Shown: positions 52,988 to 63,404 of the stretch, one piece after another
Numbering within the stretch: position 1 is the first letter of the stretch
How the letters are laid out: each line of letters opens with the position of its first letter
NCBI RefSeq assembly: GCF_001189295.1
Contig: NZ_CP012159.1
Span: forward strand, 7,805,001-7,869,000
DNA length: 64,000 nt
DNA from: Chondromyces crocatus
GTDB lineage: Bacteria; Myxococcota_A; Polyangia; Polyangiales; Polyangiaceae
Direction: 5' to 3'
Notes under the pieces: generated by a model
Databases searched by the model: none
What the model saw: the letters and a program-made list of their open reading frames with translations, nothing else
What the model was told of the DNA's origin: nothing
Made by a program: the position numbers and the translations under genes

Positions 52988-53674
52988 ATGACGACGAGGA
53001 TCTTTCTGGTCCGTCACGGGGCGACGGTCCTCACGGCGGAGGATCGTTTCGCGGGAGAGACGAACGTCGCGCTGTCGGACGAAGGTCGCGCCCAGGCGCG
53101 CAAGCTGGGGGCACGGCTCGCGGCGGAGCCACTCCGCGCAGCGTATGCGAGCCCCCTCGATCGGTGCCTGGACACGGCGCGCGCCGTGGCGTCTCTGCAC
53201 GGGCTCGACGTCCAGGCGCGCGACGCACTGCGCGAGATCTCGCACGGGCGGTGGGAGCAGCAGACGCGGCGCGAGGTGGAGCAGCGCTACCCGGAGGAGT
53301 ACGCGCGGTGGGAGGAGGATCCGTACACGTTCGCGCCCGAGGGTGGTGAGACCGGCCTCTGCGTGACGGCGCGCGCGCTGCCCGCGCTGCTGGCCATCGT
53401 CGAGGCCCACCCGGGGGAGCAGGTGCTGGTGGTCTCCCACAAGGCGACCATCCGGCTGCTGCTCAGCGCGGTGCTCGGGATCGATCCGAGGGCTTACCGC
53501 GATCGGCTGGACCAGGGTCCAGCGGCGCTGAACATCGTCGACTTCAAGGGACCGACGCGGGCCCGGCTCACGCTGTTCAACGACACGTCGCACTGCGCGA
53601 CGGAGGCCTCGGAGCTCCCCGCGCTGCCCTCCGGGCGGCTGTCCCGGTGGTGGGATCCGCCGGCGTCGGGGTAG
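52988..53674 (+). CDS. Histidine phosphatase family protein (CobC/GpmB-like)
   Basis: A 228-residue phosphatase of the phosphoglycerate-mutase superfamily: the catalytic RHG in IFLVRHGATVL (His9), SDEGRAQARKLG, YASPLDRCLDTA (Arg), the acid in ISHGRWE and the second His in VVSHKATIRLLL. GGAGGAG precedes ATG 52988. The substrate cannot be deduced. Divergent from DUF4259. Confidence 0.92.
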   Translation: MTTRIFLVRHGATVLTAEDRFAGETNVALSDEGRAQARKLGARLAAEPLRAAYASPLDRCLDTARAVASLHGLDVQARDALREISHGRWEQQTRREVEQRYPEEYARWEEDPYTFAPEGGETGLCVTARALPALLAIVEAHPGEQVLVVSHKATIRLLLSAVLGIDPRAYRDRLDQGPAALNIVDFKGPTRARLTLFNDTSHCATEASELPALPSGRLSRWWDPPASG

Positions 53675-53724
53675 CGCTCACCCCCCACGACAGACGGGGC
53701 GCGGGGAATGCTACTTTGGAGCGC

Positions 53725-54684
53725 ATGCTCTGCTCCGCTCGATCCAGCGCACACGCTGGCCTCGTCGCGCTCGCGATCTTCGGGCTCCTCGCAGGCTGTG
53801 CGTCCACGCCCGCCTCCACGCCGGCGGCCGACTCGGCGACGGTGGACCTTCGACAGACGCTCCCGAAGGTCGGCGTGCTCGACGAGCCCAGAGAGCCAGA
53901 GCTGTTGCTCTGGGGTCACGAGGAAGGCGGTCCGTTCGCCACCTACCGCGTGTCGGCGGACGGGGCGATGCTGGGCGTGGAGAATGGCATCTTCATCGCG
54001 ACGGCGCGTGGTGAGTGGGGCTGGACGGTCGAGGAGAAGCCGGCGCGTACCCTGTCCTGCCATCAGAACGTCGAGAAGTTCGACGAGGAGGGCGGGAAGG
54101 TGTTGCGGGCGGTCGCAGCGCTCCGGGACGGGAGCCACCCGCAGGTGGTGGTGAGCGAGGCGATCCCCCCCTCCGACGACGCCGGCCCCTTCGAGCAATC
54201 GGTGAGCTTGCTGGGGAGTCTCGGGCCGTACCTGTTCGTTCAGGAGCGGGTCACCCTGTTCGGGTGCGGGAAGAACCTTCGAGAAACGGTCGCATTCCGC
54301 GTGTGGGATCTCGAAGGCGCCGTGTGGAACGGATGGCGCACCGAGCTGACCGGCGTTCCCGCTCTCCAGCAGGAGGTCCGGTCCAAGCTGGACGAGCGGC
54401 TCGATGACCTGCGGGACGACGACCCACGTTCGATCGTTCCTGAGCTGACGCAGTTCAGGCCCAGCTACGGCGCTTCCGGACGCCTCGGCTTCCAGTTGCT
54501 GTTCACGCGCCCGACGCTGGAGTCGTACCACGACACCCAGTGGTCCTTTCCGTCGGAGTCGATGGAACTCGCGTCCGAGGGGCTCCCCGAACGCTTCGCG
54601 GCGTGGTCGCAGCTCCCCGCGGGGATCACACGATTCCTCGCGGCGCACCCCCGCATTTTCCTCGACGGCTGGTCCACCCGCTGA
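53725..54684 (+). CDS. Hypothetical lipoprotein
   Basis: A 319-residue lipoprotein. Leader GLVALAIFGLLAGC with lipobox Cys, followed by the Ser/Thr/Pro/Ala linker usual before an anchored domain. The mature part has two Cys (LSCHQN, LFGCGKN) that might pair, and no recognised domain. ATG 53725 has TTGGAG 4 bases upstream; the in-frame ATG 26 codons earlier gives a worse leader. It ends 148 bases before the RraA-like gene on the same strand. Confidence 0.8.
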   Translation: MLCSARSSAHAGLVALAIFGLLAGCASTPASTPAADSATVDLRQTLPKVGVLDEPREPELLLWGHEEGGPFATYRVSADGAMLGVENGIFIATARGEWGWTVEEKPARTLSCHQNVEKFDEEGGKVLRAVAALRDGSHPQVVVSEAIPPSDDAGPFEQSVSLLGSLGPYLFVQERVTLFGCGKNLRETVAFRVWDLEGAVWNGWRTELTGVPALQQEVRSKLDERLDDLRDDDPRSIVPELTQFRPSYGASGRLGFQLLFTRPTLESYHDTQWSFPSESMELASEGLPERFAAWSQLPAGITRFLAAHPRIFLDGWSTR

Positions 54685-54832
54685 GTCGGGCGACGCGGAC
54701 CGCCGGCGAACAACCCAGAGAGGAGCAGCCCACCCGACCCGGCGCGACGCTGCTGTGGACGAAGACGGCCAGGTGTTCCTGGCGCCGCGCCCGGGGGATC
54801 GGTCACGCTCTCCAGCGGAGGAGGGAGCCCCC

Positions 54833-55450
54833 ATGGACGTGAGTGTCTTCGCCAAGCTGAGCCCGACGACGTTCGCCGACGTGCTGTCGCGGGATCGGGT
54901 CATGGATCATGGCATCCGCCCGCTCTGGCAGCCCATGCCGCGCCTGGTGGGCGTCGCCTATCCCGTCGGTTGCCCCGCGGGAGACAACCTCATGCTCCAC
55001 GTGGCGCTGCACCGCGCGCCGCCCGGGAGCGTGCTCGTGGTCCAGGCCGGGGACTGCAACTGGGCGATGGCGGGCGGGAACGTCTGCGCCTACGCGCAAG
55101 AGCGAGGGATCGCGGGGCTCGTGGTGGATGGTGTGGTCCGCGATCTGGCCGAGATCCGGGAGAACCGGTTCCCCGTGTTCGCGCGCGGCGTGCTCCCCAT
55201 CCCGGCCCCACGGCGGAAGCTCGGGACGCTGGACGCACCGATCGACTGCGGCAGTGTACGCGTCGAGCCCGGCGACATCGTGGTCGCCGACGAGGAAGGC
55301 GTGGTCGTGGTGCGGCGCGCGGAGGCGGAGGAGGTGCTGCGAAAGGCCGAGGCGAGGGCCGCCAGTGAGGCGGCGCTGACCCTGGATGCGTGGGCGTCGG
55401 AGCACCAGGCCAAGATCGACGCGGTGCTGAAGTCGCTCGGGGTGAGCTAG
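54833..55450 (+). CDS. RraA-like / HMG aldolase family protein
   Basis: A 205-residue protein of the RraA/4-hydroxy-4-methyl-2-oxoglutarate aldolase fold: GDNLMLHVALHRAPPGSVLV, AGGNVCAYAQERGIAGLVVD, GVVRDL with the metal/substrate Arg-Asp, and CGSVRVEPGDIVVADEEGV. Some members are aldolases of aromatic degradation and others inhibit RNase E. GGAGGAGGGAG precedes ATG 54833. Its stop overlaps the convergent dioxygenase stop by 4 bases in AGCTAGCT. Confidence 0.92.
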   Translation: MDVSVFAKLSPTTFADVLSRDRVMDHGIRPLWQPMPRLVGVAYPVGCPAGDNLMLHVALHRAPPGSVLVVQAGDCNWAMAGGNVCAYAQERGIAGLVVDGVVRDLAEIRENRFPVFARGVLPIPAPRRKLGTLDAPIDCGSVRVEPGDIVVADEEGVVVVRRAEAEEVLRKAEARAASEAALTLDAWASEHQAKIDAVLKSLGVS

Positions 55451-56553
55451 CTCGTCGCGACGCTCGCGTCGTCGGTGCGCATGCGGTTCAGCCGGTCGTA
55501 GTGGCGGTAGCCGAGCTGATCGAGGGCGCTCGATGGGGCCAGGCCGATGTCGACCAGGGTCTTGATGTCGTAGGTGCCCGCGAGGACCGGGGGGGCGTAG
55601 CTCTGGATGGCCGCCGGCGTACGGAGCTTCGGGAGCGGGAAGAGGACGGAGCTGGTGTGGACGTGCATGAAGTGCGCGGCCGACTGGCGCTGCCACCCGG
55701 GGACCCCCGGCGCCGTGATCACGTGCGGCGTCGCGAGGAAGGTGCCGCCCGTGAGGATCTCCAGCTGCTGTCCGACCTGCGCGACGATGCAGCCCGGAGG
55801 CGCAGACCCACGCACCAGGCGGCCATTGGGCTCGTCGGGAGTGGCGCGGGTGCGGAGATAGAGGCCGCTCTTGCTGTCCGGCTGGGACGCGGGGCGCCCC
55901 TCGGGATCGAGGAAGCGCCCTCCCGGCAGGAGCGTGAGCAGGTTGAAGTCCGTGTGCTCCTCACCCCACAGGATCCCCGTGTTCACCTGCGAGGCGTCGA
56001 GGGGGAGGTACTGGAGCGCGCGGGTGACATGGGGCGCGCGCTCGCACAGCGACGTGAACGCCGCCTTGTCGAGGCCGAGGGCGATGGCCGCAGCAGACAG
56101 GAGCGCGAGGCCCGCGTCGTGGAGCGCGCGGCCCATCGTCAGCAGACCTTCCTTGAAGTACGGCGGCGCGTCTTCCGGCCAGAGGTTCTCCGGGTAGAGC
56201 TGGGGAAACTCGAGGGGAGACAGGTCGTCGGTCGGCAAGGGCGCGGCGAAGTAGCACTCCTTGAAGTCGGGCTGACCGTTGCCCGCGACGGCGACCTCGG
56301 TGTTCGGCGGCGTCCAGCCGCGCTGGTACCAGAGGTCGGCGCGTCCATAGGGGCGCTTTTGCTCGACGGGCCGCGCGACGAAGTCGCCGAACGCGTCGTA
56401 GAAGCGGCTGAGTGCCTGCGCATCGACCCCGTGGTTCTGCACGTACACGAGGCCGAAGGTGCCGAACGCCTGGCGGAGCGCCTCGGCCCCCTGCGCCACG
56501 CGGGAGGGGTCGCTGGAGGAGAGATCGTTGAGATCGACGGTAGGGATGTTCAT
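55447..56553 (-). CDS. 2-oxoglutarate/Fe(II) dioxygenase, isopenicillin-N-synthase-like
   Basis: A 368-residue non-haem iron oxygenase. N-terminal DIOX_N segment IPTVDLNDLSSSD and FGLVYVQNHGVD; catalytic HTDFNLLTLLPGG supplies the His-x-Asp metal ligands; the distal His is in FLATPHVI and the 2OG Arg region follows. The family hydroxylates or oxidatively cyclises small molecules, and the substrate is unknown. ATG 56553 is 13 residues before the first conserved segment. Convergent with the RraA-like gene. Confidence 0.88.
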   Translation of the reverse strand: MNIPTVDLNDLSSSDPSRVAQGAEALRQAFGTFGLVYVQNHGVDAQALSRFYDAFGDFVARPVEQKRPYGRADLWYQRGWTPPNTEVAVAGNGQPDFKECYFAAPLPTDDLSPLEFPQLYPENLWPEDAPPYFKEGLLTMGRALHDAGLALLSAAAIALGLDKAAFTSLCERAPHVTRALQYLPLDASQVNTGILWGEEHTDFNLLTLLPGGRFLDPEGRPASQPDSKSGLYLRTRATPDEPNGRLVRGSAPPGCIVAQVGQQLEILTGGTFLATPHVITAPGVPGWQRQSAAHFMHVHTSSVLFPLPKLRTPAAIQSYAPPVLAGTYDIKTLVDIGLAPSSALDQLGYRHYDRLNRMRTDDASVATS

Positions 56554-56999
56554 GGGCTCGGAGCTGGGCGGCCGTGTAGCGCGGCTCGCCCTCGGATCGC
56601 AACGGCGTGCGCGCCGCGACGCAGCAAGGGCGTGGGCAACCCCACGGTCGAGCGCACGCGCTCCCGCTCAGGTCGTCGGGTCGAGGTGTAGCTCCGCCGA
56701 ATTTCTCCCGGTAGCGTGGTGATCCACGGTGTGGAGACCTCCGGCTCCCCGTCCTCGGGGCAGCCGGTACGAGCGCCACGAGATGGACATCGACGCTTCC
56801 CACGAGGTCTTCTCTGGCAGCGGGGTGCATGGCGGGTGCAAGGCGCCGTTGCGACGCGTTCGCGGCGCGCACGAACCGGACGATGCGTGGGCCCGGCGAT
56901 GCGCAAGGACGGCTTGATGTCTCGACGTTCCAGAGGGCCCGCGAGGAGGGCGTGATGCCCTGACGTTCCAGGGGACGATCGCGCTACCCTCCCCGTCCC
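56554..56999. other. Divergent intergenic region
   Basis: About 450 bases between the dioxygenase and amidase starts. GACGTTCCAG occurs twice about 35 bases apart (about 56926 and 56961) just upstream of the amidase, a possible operator pair. No gene called. Confidence 0.4.
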
Positions 57000-58667
57000 A
57001 TGCCAGGTTCGATCCCCCGTATTTCCGGTCGTGCTCTCACCGCCGCACGGATCGCCGCCGAGTCCCCTGCCACCGCGCTCGCCGTCCGGGAGGTGCTCAA
57101 GCAAGGCCTCGGCATCTCCGCGCTCGCCCAGCTCCCGCACGAAGCGCGCGCCGAGATCCTGCCCAGCGATCATCGGCCGCTCCAGGCGAGACCGGCTCGC
57201 GCGCTGCCGGAAGAGATGGTGCCGCTGCCGGCCCCCCAGGGGTTCCGCTCCTCGGCCGAGATCCAGGCGGCGCTGCGTGAAGGTCGCGTCTCGGTCCCGG
57301 AGGTGACGGAGCGCGCCCTCTCCGCCCTCGACGCGATGCGCGCACGGCGACCGTCGATGAACGTGCTCGCGGCGAGCGATCCGGTGGAGGTGCGAGCGCA
57401 GGCAGCGGCCGCTGCGGAGCGCCACGCCCGAGGCGCTGCGCGCGGACCGCTCGATGGGGTGCCCGTGCTCATCAAGGACGAGCTGAACATGGCAGGGTTG
57501 CCCACGCGGCAAGGGTCGCGCTGCACGCCGGAAGGGCCCCAGGCGCACGACGCCACGGTGGTGGCCCGGCTGCGAGAGGCAGGCGCGATCCTGCTGGGGA
57601 AGACCGTGATGACCGAGTGGGGGATGTCGCCGATCGGAGCGAACGTGAACTCGGTCATGCCGCGGAACCCTCACCACGGGGAGCGCGCCGCGGGAGGCTC
57701 GTCCACGGGCTCCGCGGTCGGCGTGGCGCTCGGCGTGGCGCCGCTCGCGGTGGGGACCGACGCGGGGGGATCGATCCGCCTGCCAGCTTCGCTGTGCGGG
57801 GTCTTCGGGCTGAAGCCGACCTACGGGCGTGTCAGCCGCTCGGGGGGTCTGATCGGCGGGTCGGTGACGCACGTGGGCCCGATCGCGGCGAGCGTCACGG
57901 ATCTGGCGACGCTGCTCGATGTGGTGGCGTCGGCGCCGGATCCCACCGACGTGACGACGGCCTGGGCACCACCACCGCCAGCGCGAGGCTTCGCGGCCGG
58001 GTTCGGGCGAGGGGCGCGAGGGCTGCGGATCGGGGTGCTCGAGTCGGAGTGGCGCGACGCGAACGACGACGTGACCTCGGCCTGCTGGGAGGCGCTCCGC
58101 GCGCTGGAGCGTGAGGGCGCGGAACTCGTGGACGTCAGCGTCCCGCTCTCGCGCTCGGCGGCAGCGATCGGCTACGTGACCGTGGTGCCGGAGGTGCTGG
58201 CCGAGCGGCGAGAGGACTGGCTGGTGCGGCGCCACGTGCTCACCGACGATCTGCGGCTCTCGCTGGCAGTCGCCGCGGGGCTGAGCGCGCTGGAGCACCT
58301 CGACGGTCAGAAGCTCCGGGCGCGGCTCCGGGAGCAGGTGGCGGCAACGCTCCGCGACGTGGATCTGCTGGTGTTGCCCACGGCGGGAGGTGGGGCGCCA
58401 CGGTACACGGACGCGGACGCGCGGGAGAGCTTCGGCGATCCAGGGGCGATCGATGCGCTCTGTCGGTTCGCGTTCCTCGCCAACCTGACGGGGCTCCCCG
58501 CGGGGACGGCGCCCGTGGGGGTGGACCGCGAGGGGATCCCCATCGGGCTCCAGGTCATGGGCGATGCCTGGGACGAGGTCGGGGTGCTCGGGCTCCTCGC
58601 GCACCTCGCGCGCGTCGGGATAGCGACGCCGATCCGCTCGCCGTTTGCGGTCGATCTGCTGGGCTGA
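57000..58667 (+). CDS. Amidase signature family enzyme
   Basis: A 555-residue amidase. The Ser-cisSer-Lys triad is visible: Lys159 in VPVLIKDELN, the cis-Ser in AAGGSSTGSAVGVALG, and the nucleophile in VGTDAGGSIRLPASLCG. LLVLPTAGGGAP and LPAGTAPVG near the C-terminus are typical. An N-terminal helical extension of about 80 residues precedes the domain, as in Asp/Glu-tRNA amidotransferase-like and fatty-amide-hydrolase-like members. No signal peptide. The substrate is not deducible. Confidence 0.93.
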   Translation: MPGSIPRISGRALTAARIAAESPATALAVREVLKQGLGISALAQLPHEARAEILPSDHRPLQARPARALPEEMVPLPAPQGFRSSAEIQAALREGRVSVPEVTERALSALDAMRARRPSMNVLAASDPVEVRAQAAAAAERHARGAARGPLDGVPVLIKDELNMAGLPTRQGSRCTPEGPQAHDATVVARLREAGAILLGKTVMTEWGMSPIGANVNSVMPRNPHHGERAAGGSSTGSAVGVALGVAPLAVGTDAGGSIRLPASLCGVFGLKPTYGRVSRSGGLIGGSVTHVGPIAASVTDLATLLDVVASAPDPTDVTTAWAPPPPARGFAAGFGRGARGLRIGVLESEWRDANDDVTSACWEALRALEREGAELVDVSVPLSRSAAAIGYVTVVPEVLAERREDWLVRRHVLTDDLRLSLAVAAGLSALEHLDGQKLRARLREQVAATLRDVDLLVLPTAGGGAPRYTDADARESFGDPGAIDALCRFAFLANLTGLPAGTAPVGVDREGIPIGLQVMGDAWDEVGVLGLLAHLARVGIATPIRSPFAVDLLG

Positions 58668-58765
58668 CGCGACCTGCCGAGAGAGCATGCCGCGACGGGA
58701 CCGTGCTCCGCACGAGTGCGCGTCGTGCTCGCTCCATGTGCAGCACCCGAAGACCGTCTATCAGA

Positions 58766-59593
58766 ATGAACCCACCTCGCTCACGAAGGGTCAGCTTGTT
58801 CTTCTTCACTCCCCCATCGCTCCCACGAACGCTCGCCGCGCTCGTGGCCCTCGCGCTCCTGTCGGTGACGGGCGCGGCGTCCGCGCAGCTCCCGTGCATT
58901 CCTGGCTTCTGTCCGCAGACGGTGGCAGCCCCCCAGCGACCTCCACCTCACACGCCCCAGCTCGAGCAAGCGACCCGCGCCCGGTACGAAGCCGAGGCCC
59001 GCGTCAAGCTGGAGGCGGAGGCACGGCAGGAGGCAGAGAGCGAGGTCCACGAGGAGCGCCGCCGCGCCTGGATCGCGCGGGGGGTGGTGCCACCGCCGCT
59101 CCCCCCGCCGATCAAGCTGCCCATGGTGGAGGTCTTCGTCGGCGCACGCCAGCTCATCGGGACGCTGAAGCCGTCGCTGTTCCAGATCGGCGTGACGGCG
59201 GGAGCGCGGCTGCGCCTCCGTGAGCCACTGGCGTTCGAGCTGTCCACCTCCTACGGCGTCTTCGATTTCCGAGACGACACGATCCGGGTGACGGCCATCC
59301 AGCCTTCGGTGCTGCTGATGTGGCGAAATCCAGGGCTCGATGGCTACCTGCGCTCGGGCTTCGAGGTGACGATCCCGATCCGGGACATGCCCGACGTGCC
59401 CGATGTCTTTCTCGGCGCACACCTCGGCGGTGGGTTCCAGTTCCACGCCGTGCGGATCGGCCGAGGCGGGTTCGTGGGCGGGTTCCTCGAGGCTCGCCTG
59501 CACCTGCGGGGGGACGTCGGTGGGGAGCTGGTGAACCTGCCGACGCCGCATGGCGCCATCGAGATGGTGTTCGGCCCGAGCATGGGGTTCTGA
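58766..59593 (+). CDS. Exported protein, coiled-coil plus beta-barrel-like domain, paralogue A
   Basis: A 275-residue protein. The leader [17 protein letters not shown] is cut near ASAQ; then [10 protein letters not shown] with two Cys, a Pro-rich stretch, a short charged helix of Glu/Ala/Arg ([20 protein letters not shown]), and about 150 residues of alternating hydrophobic strands rich in Gly and aromatic residues, ending in GPSMGF (terminal Phe), as in outer-membrane beta-barrels. ATG 58766 gives the best leader. Paralogue B follows after 2 bases, and both share the PCIPxFC start. Confidence 0.78.
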   Translation: MNPPRSRRVSLFFFTPPSLPRTLAALVALALLSVTGAASAQLPCIPGFCPQTVAAPQRPPPHTPQLEQATRARYEAEARVKLEAEARQEAESEVHEERRRAWIARGVVPPPLPPPIKLPMVEVFVGARQLIGTLKPSLFQIGVTAGARLRLREPLAFELSTSYGVFDFRDDTIRVTAIQPSVLLMWRNPGLDGYLRSGFEVTIPIRDMPDVPDVFLGAHLGGGFQFHAVRIGRGGFVGGFLEARLHLRGDVGGELVNLPTPHGAIEMVFGPSMGF

Positions 59594-59595
59594 CG

Positions 59596-60507
59596 ATGAT
59601 AAGACGCGCACATCTCTCGGGTCTCGCCACCCTCCTCGCCCTCTGCAGCGCGACGGCCGCGGCCTCGGCGCAAAAGCAGCCCTGCATCCCTCCGTTCTGC
59701 TTCGAAGGCGGGGTCGTGATCAGGCCGCCGCCGGTCCACGTGCCGACGCCGCAGATCGATCTGGAGGCGCAGGCGCGCGCTGCTGCCGAAGCCCGCGCGC
59801 GCGCCGAAGCCGAGGCGCGTGCGCGCGCCGAAGCGGCGCTGAGGGCCGAGTGGGAAGCCCACTTCGAGTGGGAGGCACGGATACGCCTCGAGGCCGAGGT
59901 GCGCATCCGCGCCGATCTCAAGGCGCGCCTCGCGATCGAGGCGCGTGGGAGGCCCGATCCCTACCACGGCGTCCCGTCCCCGGTGAGCGGCTGGTCCGGG
60001 CCCCCTTCCGTGAGGTATCCGCGGGTCGAGCTGGGCATCCTCGCCTTCTGCGCGGGCGTGTGGAGCGGCTCCGGAAAACCGTTCCACATCGGCTACTGCC
60101 CGTCCTACCGGATCCGTGTCAACAAGCGGTGGGGCTTCGCCCTCGACCCCACGGTCCTGCTCATGAAGCACGAGCGCCTCCAGTTCAACACACTCGGCTT
60201 GCATCCAGGCGCGTTCGTCTCGCTGGTGCACGGGAAAAACGAGATCGTCGCCTCGCACCTCTTCGCTTTGGCGGGCCTCGACGCGTGGTTCCCGGCGAAC
60301 GTGCAGGAGAGGATGCCGGACGCCTTCCTGGGCGGGCACACCGGCCTGGGCGTGCACCTCGCCGACGGAAACCTCCAGATCGGCGCCGAAGCGCGCTTGC
60401 AGATGCGGGGCGGCGTGGGAGACAACCCGGAGCGACCCGCCTCCAACATGAACCAGTTCCGCATCGGGGGAGAGGTGCGCTTTCAGCTCGCGATGATCGG
60501 GTTTTGA
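59596..60507 (+). CDS. Exported protein, coiled-coil plus beta-barrel-like domain, paralogue B
   Basis: A 303-residue sister of the preceding gene: leader [17 protein letters not shown], then [11 protein letters not shown], a 50-residue Ala/Glu/Arg helix built of repeats ([17 protein letters not shown]), and a strand-rich C-terminal domain ending in Phe. It has extra Cys in FCAGVW and GYCPSY. ATG 59596 is 2 bases after the previous stop, so the two are translationally coupled. A barrel in the outer membrane with a periplasmic helix is the likely arrangement, not proven. A minisatellite starts 6 bases after its stop. Confidence 0.78.
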   Translation: MIRRAHLSGLATLLALCSATAAASAQKQPCIPPFCFEGGVVIRPPPVHVPTPQIDLEAQARAAAEARARAEAEARARAEAALRAEWEAHFEWEARIRLEAEVRIRADLKARLAIEARGRPDPYHGVPSPVSGWSGPPSVRYPRVELGILAFCAGVWSGSGKPFHIGYCPSYRIRVNKRWGFALDPTVLLMKHERLQFNTLGLHPGAFVSLVHGKNEIVASHLFALAGLDAWFPANVQERMPDAFLGGHTGLGVHLADGNLQIGAEARLQMRGGVGDNPERPASNMNQFRIGGEVRFQLAMIGF

Positions 60508-60512
60508 CCCCT

Positions 60513-60905
60513 GCGCCTCCCGGCTTCGGGAGGTGTATTCCCTCGGAGCAACGCGCCTCCCGGCTGCGGGAGGTGTACTCCCTCGGAGCAACGCTCCTCC
60601 CGAAACGTCGGGGCGCGCGTTCCCCAGCGCAACGCACCCGCCGAAACCTCGGGGCGTGCATTCCCTCGGTGCAACGCACCCGCCGAAACTTCGGGGCGTG
60701 CATTCCCTCAGTGCAACGCGCCTGCCGAACCTTCGGGGCGTGCATTCCCTCAGTGCAACGCACCCGCCGAAATTTCGGGGCGTGCATTCCCTCAGTGCAA
60801 CGCACCCGCCGAAATTTCGGGGGCGTGTGTTTCCTCAGTGCAACGCACCCGCCGAAATTTCGGGGCGCGTGTTTCCTCAGTGCAACGCACCCGCCGACGT
60901 CCAGA
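60513..60905. repeat. 40-43-bp minisatellite, nine units and a partial tenth
   Basis: Unit starts at 60513, 60553, 60593, 60634, 60676, 60718, 60760, 60802, 60845 and 60887. The first two units are 40 bases with CTCCCGG and CGGGAGG arms. The later ones are 41-43 bases with ACCCGCCGAAATTTCGGGGC, so each unit can form a small hairpin while the arms differ. Each unit ends in (T/G)GCAAC or AGCAAC. It sits between convergent genes; reverse frames through it are not genes. Confidence 0.95.
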
Positions 60906-61056
60906 AAGTGAACTTTCTTACACTATCGAGGCGCGTCGGATGTCCTCGGTGAACGGCGAGTGGGCGGAAAGGAGAACCGCCCCCTCCCGTGGTGTCGCGC
61001 CCCCGAAGGGATGACGACGGCGACGGGCGGAGGCGGTCGGGTGAGCGCTCAGGCGA

Positions 61057-62877
61057 TCAGGCAGCGCGGGACACGGCCGGCGCGGACGCGGGCGCGGGCG
61101 CGGGCGAGCGCCGGTCCGCCGGGAAGCAGGCGTAGATCTCGTCGGCGTCCAGCGTCTCTTGCTCCAGCAGCCCCTTGACCAGGGCATCGATCTCGGCGCG
61201 CCGCACCTCGACCATCTGCACGGCGCGGGCGAGCTGGGCTTCCACGATGGTGCGCGCCGTCTCTTCCACGCGATCGAGGAGCGCCTGGCTCCGGCCGTGG
61301 GTATCTCCACCGAGGCCGATGGGCCCGAGGTCGCTCATCCCGAACTCCGCGACCATGCGCCGCGCGAGCGACGCCGCCCGCTGGATGTCGTCGGAGGCGC
61401 CGGCGGTCATGGTGCCGAGGACGACGATCTCCGCGGCGCGGCCGCCCATGAGCAGGCAGATCTGGTCCTCCAGGAACTCCTTCCGGACCATGAGCCGGTC
61501 CTTCTCGGGCAGCGCTTGCGTCACGCCCAAGGCGCGGCCACGCGGCAGGATGGAGACCTTGTGGATCGGGTCGGTGCCGGGAGCCAGCAGGGCGACGGTG
61601 ACGTGGCCAGCCTCGTGGACCGCGGTGGCGTAGCGCTCCTCCTCGTCGACGAGCACGTTCTTGCGTTCGAGGCCCATCAGCACCCGGTCGCGGGCGCGAT
61701 CGATGTGCTCATGCCGCACCGACTCGGCGCCCTCGCGGGTGGCCATGATGGCCGCCTCGTTGAGCAGGTTGGCCAGCTCCGCGCCCGAGAACCCCGGCGT
61801 GCAGCGCGCGATCCGGGCGAGGTCGACCTCCTGCCCGAGGGCGATGGGGCGCGAGTGCACGTGGAGGATCTCCTCGCGTCCACGCACGTCCGGGAGGGGC
61901 ACCACCACCTGGCGATCGAAGCGGCCAGGGCGCAGGAGGGCGGGGTCGAGCACGTCGACCCGGTTGGTCGAGGCGATCACCACGATGCCCACCGTGTGAT
62001 CGAAGCCGTCCATCTCGACGAGGAGCTGGTTCAGCGTCTGGTCGTGATCGGCGGCGGCCGAGTCGCCGTTGCGACCGCGCGCACGCCCCACGGCGTCGAT
62101 CTCGTCGATGAACACGATGCAGGGAGCGACCTTGCGCGCCTCGGCGAAGAGAGCCCTGACGCGCGAAGCGCCCACGCCGACGAACATCTCCTGGAAGCTC
62201 GAACCGGAGGCGGAGAGGAACGGGACGCCCGCCTCGGTGGCCACGGCGCGGGCGAGGAGCGTCTTGCCCGTCCCCGGGTCGCCCGTCATGAGCACGCCCC
62301 GGGGAGCACGTCCGCCGAGCCGCGCGAACTTCTCCGGGTCCTTGAGGAACTCGACGGTCTCGTTGAGCGACTCTTTCACTTCATCCATGCCAGCGACGTC
62401 ATCGAAGCGCACCGCCATGCGCTGGAGGCCCTGGCTCAGCTCCGTGAAGTGCCCCTTCTGCCGCTTTCGCTGCACCACGAAGAGGCCGGCGCCCACCATG
62501 GCGAGCACCGCGAACGGCCCGAGCATGCCCGCGGCGCGCTCGCCCGAGCTCACGGCCGGCGCGAACTCCACGGCGACGCCCGCTTCGGCGAAGCGGCTGG
62601 CGAGTTCCTTGCGCAAGGACTCGTCCGCGACGAGGCCCACGGCCCGCTGTCCGTCAGCCTGCTCGATGAGGAATCGATCACCGTGGATGTCGACCCGTGA
62701 CGCCCCCGAGCCGGCCGCGATCTGGAGCAGCTCGGTGTAGGTCACGGTCTTCTCACCATTGCCCTGCACGAGCAGGGTCATCATGGCGACGAGAAGAAGG
62801 GCGAGGGATCCAATCAGGACGCGCATCCCCGTCCGTCCCGTCACGCGCTTACCGAATCTCGACAGCCAGCTGTTCAT
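61057..62877 (-). CDS. ftsH: FtsH-type ATP-dependent zinc metalloprotease
   Basis: A 606-residue AAA+ membrane protease that extracts and degrades membrane and misfolded proteins. Two membrane helices (about residues 18-38 and 110-135) flank a periplasmic FtsH_ext domain. The AAA module has [26 protein letters not shown] and the second-region-of-homology Arg residues in [11 protein letters not shown]. The protease has AVHEAGH and the third ligand in ASDDIQRA. The C-terminal tail is Pro/Ala-rich. GGAG lies 6 bases before ATG 62877. Core residues are intact, so it should be active. Confidence 0.95.
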   Translation of the reverse strand: MNSWLSRFGKRVTGRTGMRVLIGSLALLLVAMMTLLVQGNGEKTVTYTELLQIAAGSGASRVDIHGDRFLIEQADGQRAVGLVADESLRKELASRFAEAGVAVEFAPAVSSGERAAGMLGPFAVLAMVGAGLFVVQRKRQKGHFTELSQGLQRMAVRFDDVAGMDEVKESLNETVEFLKDPEKFARLGGRAPRGVLMTGDPGTGKTLLARAVATEAGVPFLSASGSSFQEMFVGVGASRVRALFAEARKVAPCIVFIDEIDAVGRARGRNGDSAAADHDQTLNQLLVEMDGFDHTVGIVVIASTNRVDVLDPALLRPGRFDRQVVVPLPDVRGREEILHVHSRPIALGQEVDLARIARCTPGFSGAELANLLNEAAIMATREGAESVRHEHIDRARDRVLMGLERKNVLVDEEERYATAVHEAGHVTVALLAPGTDPIHKVSILPRGRALGVTQALPEKDRLMVRKEFLEDQICLLMGGRAAEIVVLGTMTAGASDDIQRAASLARRMVAEFGMSDLGPIGLGGDTHGRSQALLDRVEETARTIVEAQLARAVQMVEVRRAEIDALVKGLLEQETLDADEIYACFPADRRSPAPAPASAPAVSRAA

Positions 62878-63404
62878 GCTCTGCTCCACCCCGCTCTCTG
62901 CTCCGGTCACAACCGGCGCAGGCGTCAGGGTAGCGCGCAGGAACCATTCAGGTAGCTCCGCAGGGCACATTTTTTACGGCTCAGGTGGCATAACATTCAC
63001 ACCAAGAAGGGAATGGCCGGAGTTCTGGAGATTCAATCATCCACGGCGGGAAGATCCTGGAATCGTGAGAAGCCAGGCGTGCGCAACCGGTGCACGCCCG
63101 GCATGCGGTGACGACACACCTTCCACGGACGTGACGACACCTCCGCGGACGTGACGATACGGCAAGCAGGCTGTGGCGACGCGCGCGGCCAGGCCGTCGA
63201 CGACCTGCCGCCCAGGGTGTGGCGCTCACCGCAGAAGGTGGGAGGAACAGCCGAGCGAGCCCTCAAGGGACGACACAAAAACGCCGTCTTCTGGCATCCT
63301 CATCTCGCAGAACATGATGGCAGGGCGCTACCATGCGCGGGATCGTCCGTCCGACCTGGTGTGGCGCCAGTCACGGCCCGGGCTGCCCGCGTAGAACCGC
63401 CCTG
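62878..63404. other. Divergent intergenic region, FtsH versus kinase
   Basis: About 530 bases. CGGACGTGACGA is repeated with small changes around 63116-63155. TTTTTTACGGCTCAGG at about 62970 is the most AT-rich patch and may hold the ftsH promoter. No gene called. Confidence 0.45.

Noticed and set aside
61159..62700. 513-residue plus-strand frame opposite ftsH
   Set aside because: Antisense of a highly conserved protease, His/Glu/Asp-rich shadow composition.
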